Part shown: piece by piece, positions 50,559 through 56,134 of the stretch | Numbering within the stretch: position 1 is the first letter of the stretch | Layout: each line of letters begins with the position of its first letter | From: Lachnospiraceae bacterium AC2028 | Lineage (GTDB): Bacteria > Bacillota > Clostridia > Lachnospirales > Lachnospiraceae | Assembly: GCA_000702685.1 (NCBI GenBank) | Contig: JNJD01000002.1 | Coordinates: 1 to 56,134 of the forward strand | DNA: 56,134 nucleotides | Reading direction: 5' to 3' | Made by a program: the position numbers and the translations under genes | Notes under the pieces: model-generated | Databases searched by the model: none | Told to the model about the DNA's origin: nothing | The model's input: only the letters and a program-made list of their open reading frames with translations

Positions 50559-51557
50559 ATGGTCATACATATTTACTACGGCGGAAGAGGTGTGATCGAC
50601 GATCCCACGCGCCCTGTCATAGAGAGAATGCAGAAGGTTCTCGAAGAACTCAGGGTCAAGGTGGTCCTTTACAACCTTTACGAATACAAGAACACTATCC
50701 CCACTCTGTCACAGACCGTTAAGGATGCGGACGGAATAGTCCTCGCATCGACAGTCGAGTGGTTCGGAATGGGCGGATATATGCTCCAGTTCCTTGACGC
50801 CTGCTGGCAGTTCGGCGACAAGTCGAGGATCAGCGAGATCTATATGATGCCCGTCGTCATTGCCAAGACCTACGGAGAAAGACAGGTCATCGCGGATCTT
50901 GCCAATGCCTGGGAGACTCTCGGAGGAAAGGTCCTTACCGGAATATCCGGTTATATCGACAATCCTCTCGACATAGAGGTCAACAGTGAATACATCGCCG
51001 TAATCGAATCCTTTGCGGAGAAGCTTTACCGCGGTGTGAACCAGAGGGAGAAGACACTTCCTTCCAGCAAGAACGTTCTTACCCAGAGGATCGGTGCTCC
51101 CAATCCGCTCAACCTCTCCGTTCCCGAGGCCGAGCAGCTTTCCGAGTACGTATCCGATGAGAATTATGTCCGCACGCAAAAAGAAGACATCCATGATCTG
51201 GCGGTCCACTTCAAGGACATCCTCAAGAACGAAGATGCCGGCAGCGAGGAAGAATACATCACCGACATCAAGAGAGCTTTCAAGCCCGCTCAGGGCGTAT
51301 CCGGAGTGTTCGTGCTCGATATAGAGGAAAAGAAAAAAGACCTCGTCATCGAGATCACCGGACCCAAGATCGATGTAAGATACGAAAAATGTGACACCTG
51401 TGACATAAGGATGACTCTCAACAGGAATGTCATGGAAGATATCGTTTCCGGAAGAATGTCCTTCCAGAGAGCATTCATGTCCGGAGCCATGAACGGAATG
51501 AAGGGCGAATTCTCGCTCCTTAACGGATTAGATAAGGTTCTTATTTTCACACATTGA
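50559..51557 (+). CDS. Flavodoxin-like domain fused to an SCP2-type domain
   Basis: 332 residues with AAAGGAG before the ATG. The first about 170 residues have a flavodoxin/NADPH-FMN-reductase fold outline (VIHIYYGGRGVIDDPTRPVI, then GIVLASTVEWFGMGGYMLQF, then VVIAKTYGERQ). The C-terminal about 110 residues look like an SCP2 sterol-carrier domain (GVFVLDIEEKKKDLVIEITG, ending VSGRMSFQRAFMSGAMNGMK). The first part may bind FMN, the second a lipid. The actual substrate is unknown. It lies upstream of a HIT gene and fumarase. Confidence 0.75.
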   Translation: MVIHIYYGGRGVIDDPTRPVIERMQKVLEELRVKVVLYNLYEYKNTIPTLSQTVKDADGIVLASTVEWFGMGGYMLQFLDACWQFGDKSRISEIYMMPVVIAKTYGERQVIADLANAWETLGGKVLTGISGYIDNPLDIEVNSEYIAVIESFAEKLYRGVNQREKTLPSSKNVLTQRIGAPNPLNLSVPEAEQLSEYVSDENYVRTQKEDIHDLAVHFKDILKNEDAGSEEEYITDIKRAFKPAQGVSGVFVLDIEEKKKDLVIEITGPKIDVRYEKCDTCDIRMTLNRNVMEDIVSGRMSFQRAFMSGAMNGMKGEFSLLNGLDKVLIFTH

Positions 51558-51576
51558 TATCGGAGGATCATTCATA

Positions 51577-51987
51577 ATGAAAAAAGATGATTGCATTTTC
51601 TGCAAACTCGCAAACGGCGACATCCCCACCAATTCGATATATGAGGACGAAAGATTCAACGTGATACTCGATCTCGGTCCCGCGACTAAGGGTCATGCGC
51701 TCATCCTTCCCAAGGATCATGCGGATAATCTTTTCGAGCTTCCCGATGACACCGCAGCCGAGGCTATGAAGCTTGCCAAGAAGCTCGGAAGCAAGCTTGT
51801 AGAAAAGCTCGGAGCCCAGGGGCTCAACCTCGTCCAGAACAACGGAGAGGTCGCAGGCCAGACCGTAAAACATTTCCATCTCCACCTTATCCCCAGATAT
51901 GACGGAGACGGCCAGAGCATACTCTGGAAACCCACTTCGCCTTCAAGCGAAGAACTTGCAAGCATAAAGGAAGTTCTGACAAAGTAA
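51577..51987 (+). CDS. HIT-family nucleotide-binding protein
   Basis: 136 residues with CGGAGG upstream. The HIT triad is H99-F-H101-L-H103 in HFHLHLIPRY. The N-terminal CIFCKLANGD (C6, C9) can bind zinc as in the HinT branch. These proteins hydrolyse nucleoside phosphoramidates or dinucleotides. Role in this operon unknown. The fumarase gene starts on the last base of its stop. Confidence 0.93.
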   Translation: MKKDDCIFCKLANGDIPTNSIYEDERFNVILDLGPATKGHALILPKDHADNLFELPDDTAAEAMKLAKKLGSKLVEKLGAQGLNLVQNNGEVAGQTVKHFHLHLIPRYDGDGQSILWKPTSPSSEELASIKEVLTK

Positions 51988-52829
51988 TGAGAGAAATAGA
52001 ATCAAAGATCATCACCGATACCATAGCGGAGATGTGCATTGAGGCCAATCACTACCTCACACCCGATATGGAAAAGGCACTGGACGATGCTGTCAGTAAC
52101 GAGATATCACCTCTCGGAAAACAGGTCCTCTGCCAGCTCAAAGAGAATTTAAGCATCGCGGGAAGCGATACCATCCCCATCTGTCAGGATACCGGCATGG
52201 CTGTCGTATTTGCCGAGATCGGACAGGACGTTCACATTACCGGAGGAACCCTTACGGATGCCATCAACGAAGGCGTGCATAAGGGTTATACCGAAGGTTT
52301 CTTAAGAAAATCTGTTGTGGGAGATCCTCTGGAGAGAGTCAATACCGGAGACAATACTCCCGCAGTCATCCATTACGACATAGTTCCCGGAGACGGTCTT
52401 AAGCTCACACTTGCACCCAAGGGCTTCGGCAGTGAGAACATGAGCAGGATATTTATGCTCAAGCCTGCCGAGGGTATTGAGGGTGTCAAAAATGCAGTGC
52501 TCACGGCAGTAAATGACGCGGGCCCCAACGCATGCCCTCCCATGGTCGTGGGCGTCGGCATCGGCGGAACCTTCGAAAAGGCTGCGATCCTTTCCAAGAA
52601 GGCGCTGCTCCGTCCGGCAGGTGAGCATTCGGACATCTCTTATGTCAGGGAACTCGAAGAAGAGCTCTTGGAGCGCATCAACAAGACAGGCATCGGTCCC
52701 GGCGGACTCGGAGGACGCGTCACGGCAATGGCGGTCAACGTCCTTACTTATCCGACACATATAGCGGGACTTCCCGTTGCGATCAACATCTGCTGTCACG
52801 TAAACCGTCACAGCGTAAGAAATCTTTAA
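51987..52829 (+). CDS. Fumarate hydratase class I, alpha subunit
   Basis: 280 residues, starting on the HIT stop codon. Matches the N-terminal half of class I fumarase (also the TtdA/tartrate dehydratase family), an iron-sulfur hydratase that interconverts fumarate and malate. The iron-sulfur cysteine is C66 in PICQDTGMAVVF. LVVGIGIG-type strand is seen as PPMVVGVGIGGTFEKAA, and EELLERINKTGIGPGGLGG follows. The companion beta subunit lies 10 bases downstream. The 4Fe-4S class I type is sensitive to oxygen, which fits an anaerobe. Tartrate dehydratase cannot be excluded. Confidence 0.93.
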   Translation: MREIESKIITDTIAEMCIEANHYLTPDMEKALDDAVSNEISPLGKQVLCQLKENLSIAGSDTIPICQDTGMAVVFAEIGQDVHITGGTLTDAINEGVHKGYTEGFLRKSVVGDPLERVNTGDNTPAVIHYDIVPGDGLKLTLAPKGFGSENMSRIFMLKPAEGIEGVKNAVLTAVNDAGPNACPPMVVGVGIGGTFEKAAILSKKALLRPAGEHSDISYVRELEEELLERINKTGIGPGGLGGRVTAMAVNVLTYPTHIAGLPVAINICCHVNRHSVRNL

Positions 52830-52838
52830 GGAGGCATT

Positions 52839-53390
52839 ATGGATAAGAGAATTAATATGCCTCTGTCAAAAGAGGACGCACTGTCGCTCAACTGCGGCGA
52901 TTATGTATATCTGACCGGCACCATCTATACCGCAAGGGATGCCGCCCATAAGAGAATGTACGAAGCTCTCAGAAAGGGCGAGGCTCTTCCGGTCGATATA
53001 AAGGGTCAGACCATCTACTATATGGGACCTTCTCCCGCAAGAGAGGGAAGACCCATAGGCAGCGCGGGTCCCACCACCGCAAGCCGCATGGATAAATACG
53101 CACCCGAACTTCTTGACCTCGGTCTTATCGGAATGATAGGCAAGGGAAAAAGAACACAGGAAGTAAAGGATGCGATGATCCGCAACGGTGCGGTTTATTT
53201 TGCCGCCGTAGGCGGTGCGGGAGCGCTTCTCAGTAAATGCATCATCTCATCCGAAGTCGTTGCGTACGACGATCTCGGAACGGAAGCGATCAGAAAGCTT
53301 GAAGTAAAGGATTTTCCCGTTATAGTCGTTATCGACCATACGGGCAGGGACCTGTACATCGAATCCCAGAAACAGTACAGGGAAGAATAA
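52839..53390 (+). CDS. Fumarate hydratase class I, beta subunit
   Basis: 183 residues with AAGGAGG before the ATG. It is the C-terminal half of class I fumarase as a separate chain. GDYVYLTGTIYTARDAAHKR and the YYMGPSPAREGRPIGSAGPT block match the family. The C-terminal half includes AVGGAGALLSKCI. It completes the active site of the alpha subunit encoded just before it. Confidence 0.93.
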   Translation: MDKRINMPLSKEDALSLNCGDYVYLTGTIYTARDAAHKRMYEALRKGEALPVDIKGQTIYYMGPSPAREGRPIGSAGPTTASRMDKYAPELLDLGLIGMIGKGKRTQEVKDAMIRNGAVYFAAVGGAGALLSKCIISSEVVAYDDLGTEAIRKLEVKDFPVIVVIDHTGRDLYIESQKQYREE

Positions 53391-53402
53391 AGGAGAGAAA
53401 AA

Positions 53403-54353
53403 GTGAAAGACAAGATCTTTAGCGACAAGACCAAAAAGATCGTCCTCATAGTGATAATCGCTTTTGTTGCGGCTATCCTTGTGAGCGGATCTTTTTATTC
53501 CATAAGAGAGGAAGAGCAGGCTGTTGTCTGCACATTCGGTTCGCCCCAGGCGGTTACCACGCCGGGACTCCATTTCAAGATACCTTTTATCCAGACTGTA
53601 GATAAGGTATCAACCACCATCAACGGATTCAGCATCGGATACAACTCCACCGGAGCCGGTGAGGAAGCTATGATGATCACTTCCGATTACAACTTCCTTC
53701 ACGTTGATTTCTATGCGGAGTACAGAGTAACGGATCCCGTTAAGGCACTCTATGCATCCGAAGATCCCGTTGAAATACTTAAGAACATCGCTCAGAACTG
53801 TATCAGGACCACGATCGGTTCGTACACCGTAGACAGCGTTCTTACCACCGGCAAGAACGAGATCCAGGCCAATATCAAGCAGATGATCATCGACAAGCTC
53901 GAGGTTTACGATATCGGCATCCAGCTCGTCAACATCACCATCCAGGATGCCGAGCCTCCCACCGCGGAAGTAAGTATGGCATTCAAAGAGGTTGAGACCG
54001 CAAAGCAGGGAAAAGAAACCTCTGTCAACAATGCGAACAAATACAGAAACGAGAAGATTCCCGCAGCAGAGGCAGAAGCCGACAGGATCATCCAGGAAGC
54101 GGAAGCAGCCAAGCAGGAGAGGATCAACGAAGCAAACGGACAGGTAGCAAGATTCAACGCCCTCTATGAGGAATACATAAATTATCCCGAGGTTACGAGG
54201 AGAAGAATGTTCTACGAGACAATGGAAGACGTTCTTCCCGGACTCAAGGTTGTCATCCAGAGTTCCGACGGAAGCACACAGACAATGCTTCCGCTCGACA
54301 GCTTCTTTGAGTATCAGGCAACGCCCGGTACCGTGACCTTAACTGATGATTGA
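53403..54353 (+). CDS. hflK: SPFH-domain membrane protein, HflK-like
   Basis: 316 residues, GTG start at 53403 with AAGGAGAG upstream. N-terminal transmembrane helix at about 13-33, then the SPFH/band-7 domain (EEQAVVCTFGSPQAVTTPGL) and a coiled-coil tail rich in Glu/Ala. The layout matches HflK/HflC-type proteins that form a cage around FtsH and tune its activity. Which of the two it corresponds to is assigned only by order and length. The second SPFH gene follows with a 17-base gap. The ftsH gene is 34 kb away in this window. Confidence 0.85.
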   Translation: MKDKIFSDKTKKIVLIVIIAFVAAILVSGSFYSIREEEQAVVCTFGSPQAVTTPGLHFKIPFIQTVDKVSTTINGFSIGYNSTGAGEEAMMITSDYNFLHVDFYAEYRVTDPVKALYASEDPVEILKNIAQNCIRTTIGSYTVDSVLTTGKNEIQANIKQMIIDKLEVYDIGIQLVNITIQDAEPPTAEVSMAFKEVETAKQGKETSVNNANKYRNEKIPAAEAEADRIIQEAEAAKQERINEANGQVARFNALYEEYINYPEVTRRRMFYETMEDVLPGLKVVIQSSDGSTQTMLPLDSFFEYQATPGTVTLTDD

Positions 54354-54370
54354 TAAAGAGGGAATGTAAA

Positions 54371-55411
54371 ATGGCACAATTCGAAAGCTTTGATTCAAAC
54401 GGCAATCCCAAGAAGAACACGAGGAGTAAAGCCGCAGGTAAAAAAGAAAAAAGATCCTACAAAGGCTGGGTGATCTTCGCAGCAGTCATCTTCGCACTTA
54501 TACTCGTAAGATCCTGCATGATCATTACATATGATAACCAGTTCAAGCTGGTAAGAAGATTCGGTAAGGTAGAAAGAGTCATCTCCAATCCGGGCATCTC
54601 ATTCAAGATCCCTTTCATCGAGACCGTGGATGTTGTTCCCGATCAGATCCTTATCTACGACCTTCCCGCATCCGACGTTATCACTTCCGATAAAAAGACG
54701 ATGATCGTAGACAGCTACGTACTCTGGCGTGTTACCGACCCGCTCAAGTTCGCGCAGACGCTCAGCGGTTCCGTAATGAACGCGGAGAACCGTATCGATA
54801 ACATCGTTTATAACGCTACCAAGAACACCATATCCAATATGACTCAGGATGCAGTCATCCTCAGCCGCGACGGCAAGATGACCGTAACCGTTGCAGAAAG
54901 TGACAGTGATGTCGTTTCAAGAGACATAACCGTTGACGATGAAGTTGCGGTGGTTGAGATCACTTCACTGACCGAAGAGATCATGGCACAGATCAACAGC
55001 GTTGAATCACAGTACGGAATCGAGATCATCACCGTTGATGTCAAGAAGCTTGATCTTCCCGATGACAACAAGCAGGCTGTATATACCAGAATGATCTCCG
55101 AAAGAGAGAACATCGCCGCACAGTACACCGCAGAAGGTAACGCACAGGCCCAGATCATAATGAACACCACCGACAGGGAGGTTTCCATCACCATCTCCAA
55201 CGCGCAGGCTCAGGCAGAAGCTATAAGGGCTGAGGGCGAAGCGGAATACATGAGGATCCTTTCCGACGCATACTCGGATGAGAGCAAGGCGGATTTCTAC
55301 TCCTACGTAAGAGCTCTCGATGCACTCAGGGCAAGTATGGCAAACGGTGACGACACAATCATTCTTTCCGAAGATTCACCCATTGCGGGAATCTTCTACG
55401 GAAAATACTGA
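54371..55411 (+). CDS. hflC: SPFH-domain membrane protein, HflC-like
   Basis: 346 residues from the ATG at 54371, with AGAGGGA about 8 bases upstream. A basic N terminus (about 1-33) precedes a transmembrane helix at about 36-54. The SPFH domain then reads YDNQFKLVRRFGKVERVISN, with GISFKIPFIETVD. The C-terminal region (RMISERENIAAQYTAEGNAQ, ending near DTIILSEDSPIAGIF) matches the HflC end. It pairs with the preceding gene product. The gene has an unusual 40-residue stretch with alternating charges around 165-200. Confidence 0.88.
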   Translation: MAQFESFDSNGNPKKNTRSKAAGKKEKRSYKGWVIFAAVIFALILVRSCMIITYDNQFKLVRRFGKVERVISNPGISFKIPFIETVDVVPDQILIYDLPASDVITSDKKTMIVDSYVLWRVTDPLKFAQTLSGSVMNAENRIDNIVYNATKNTISNMTQDAVILSRDGKMTVTVAESDSDVVSRDITVDDEVAVVEITSLTEEIMAQINSVESQYGIEIITVDVKKLDLPDDNKQAVYTRMISERENIAAQYTAEGNAQAQIIMNTTDREVSITISNAQAQAEAIRAEGEAEYMRILSDAYSDESKADFYSYVRALDALRASMANGDDTIILSEDSPIAGIFYGKY

Positions 55412-55426
55412 TATGACTAATTAGTG

Positions 55427-55456
55427 TTGACAAAGCGGGCCTTTAGTGGCTACAAT
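55427..55456 (+). promoter_or_regulatory. Promoter of tRNA-Ser
   Basis: Consensus TTGACA, 18-base spacer, TACAAT, directly after hflC with no terminator seen between. The 5' leader of about 60 bases before the tRNA holds short stems (CGTC/GACG with a TTCG loop; CTACC/GGTAG). Confidence 0.75.
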
Positions 55457-55523
55457 ATGTTTTGCGTCTTCGGACGTTTATATTGACTACCGGTTCTAAA
55501 TTGGTAGAGGCATTCGGGCCTAA

Positions 55524-55611
55524 GGAGAAGTACTCAAGAGGCCGAAGAGGCGCCCCTGCTAAGGGTGTAGGTCGGGCAACCGGCGCGAGGGTTCAAATCC
55601 CTCCTTCTCCG
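55524..55611 (+). tRNA. tRNA-Ser (anticodon GCT)
   Basis: 88 bases. Acceptor arms GGAGAAG/CTTCTCC with discriminator G, anticodon loop CCCCT-GCT-AAGGG giving GCT, a long variable arm as in serine tRNAs, and T arm GAGGGTTCAAATCCCTC. CCA not encoded. Confidence 0.96.
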
Positions 55612-55635
55612 TTCTTTTCGAAATGCACAAGATGA

Positions 55636-55668
55636 AAAAGAATTCTCATCATGAGGATTCTTTTTTCT
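55636..55668 (+). terminator. Terminator after tRNA-Ser
   Basis: Stem AAGAATTCTCA against TGAGGATTCTT (one mismatch) with a 3-base loop and T6. Confidence 0.8.
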
Positions 55669-55756
55669 TCCTTTAATGAAGGCTTCGGAAAGACGATGTG
55701 ACAGTGCAAGATATAGTGGTCTGCAAAGCCCGTAAATTCAAGGATTTGTGGAGTAC

Positions 55757-55815
55757 AAAAGTTTACAAAATTTTTTTAAATTTGTGTTGACTTTGAAAAT
55801 GCCCTGTGATATCTT
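55757..55815 (+). promoter_or_regulatory. rRNA operon promoter with A+T-rich UP element
   Basis: TTGACT, 17-base spacer, TATCTT (55787-55815). About 30 bases of A/T-rich DNA precede the -35 box (55757-55786), like UP elements of strong rRNA promoters. The start point would be near 55822, giving a leader of about 245 bases before the 16S gene. Confidence 0.75.
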
Positions 55816-55846
55816 AATAAAGCTGTCGCTTTGAAAAGCAGTACAG

Positions 55847-55874
55847 GAGTAAATCGCTACGCGATTAACTCGAT
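55847..55874 (+). repeat. rRNA leader hairpin repeat, copy 1
   Basis: GAGTAAATCG, short loop, then CGATTAACTC, forming a hairpin. It is nearly the same as copy 2 at 56016-56044. Such paired stems probably take part in folding or RNase III processing of the 16S precursor. Confidence 0.6.
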
Positions 55875-55890
55875 AGTTCCTTGATAATTC
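55874..55890 (+). promoter_or_regulatory. boxA-like antitermination sequence in the rRNA leader
   Basis: TAGTTCCTTGATAATTC resembles the boxA motif that recruits Nus factors to rRNA transcripts in Firmicutes. The motif match is approximate. Confidence 0.45.
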
Positions 55891-56015
55891 AATACTAATG
55901 CATCCCTGAAAAATTCCTATTAAAAGATGTAGAAATACATCCCCGGGACTCGAAACCGGGATAGAAATATTCAGAGAACAAACAAACCTATTCAGTAATG
56001 AATGGATATGCCAGT

Positions 56016-56044
56016 GAGTAAATCGTTAACGCGATTAACTCGAT
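56016..56044 (+). repeat. rRNA leader hairpin repeat, copy 2
   Basis: GAGTAAATCGTTAACG and GCGATTAACTC form a hairpin. Outer bases GCCAG (56010-56014) and CTGGC (56050-56054) extend it. It lies just before the 16S 5' end. Confidence 0.6.
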
Positions 56045-56065
56045 TTATCTGGCTGAGATTAAACT

Positions 56066-56134
<69 letters not shown>

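Overview
The window looks like chromosome of an anaerobic, motile member of the Lachnospiraceae (Clostridia). The signs are a clostridial-type 16S rRNA 5' end at the right edge, strong AGGAGG ribosome binding sites, sigma-A-type promoters, the Firmicutes gene order rqcP-divIC-tilS-hpt-ftsH, a DUF4867 protein, DUF6382-FHA and DUF5702 proteins in a Tad pilus operon, and frequent TTG/GTG starts. Base composition appears roughly balanced, but it was not computed. Genus assignment would need the rest of the 16S.

Left part (1-14.2 kb): the right end of an IS3-family element, then accessory and housekeeping genes: a zinc-ribbon membrane protein (minus strand), a DUF4867 protein, a HAD phosphatase, a PlsC-like acyltransferase with a zinc ribbon, a stand-alone Smr protein and a DegT sugar aminotransferase. 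Next comes the most unusual gene, a 2-isopropylmalate synthase fused at its C terminus to a complete AraC-type DNA-binding domain. It is followed at once by two RimK-like ATP-grasp ligases, a parvulin-type foldase, CCA-adding enzyme and a PEGA-domain lipoprotein.

Middle (14.3-34.5 kb): HU, the rqcP-divIC-tilS-hpt-ftsH block, a cytoplasmic GH13 enzyme, tRNA-Leu(TAA), a DUF3048 lipoprotein, an O-acetylhomoserine sulfhydrylase-type enzyme, YbjQ, galactokinase, a 35-residue membrane peptide with its own promoter, an orphan AIR-synthase-C-like protein, an Lrp regulator with an aminotransferase, rsmA, a TPR protein with a degenerate CbbX-like AAA+ module, and glycogen branching enzyme.

Surface structures (34.6-49.1 kb): a large DUF6240/FliK-like protein overlaps a flagellin gene that is followed by fliS. 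Then a compact Tad/Flp (type IVc) pilus operon runs from a near-consensus promoter at 39184: prepilin peptidase, TadZ-like, TadA, TadB, TadC with a large insertion, a 58-residue Flp pilin, DUF5702, TadE-like, a second prepilin peptidase, a second TadE-like and a DUF6382-FHA protein. Most of the junctions overlap, so the products are probably translated together.

Right part (49.1-56.1 kb): a type II toxin-antitoxin pair with a palindromic operator lies next to the Tad operon. It is followed by a metabolic run (unknown protein, flavodoxin-SCP2 fusion, HIT protein, two-subunit fumarase, two HflK/HflC-type SPFH proteins), tRNA-Ser(GCT), and a strong rRNA promoter with a long structured leader into the 16S rRNA gene, which runs off the window.
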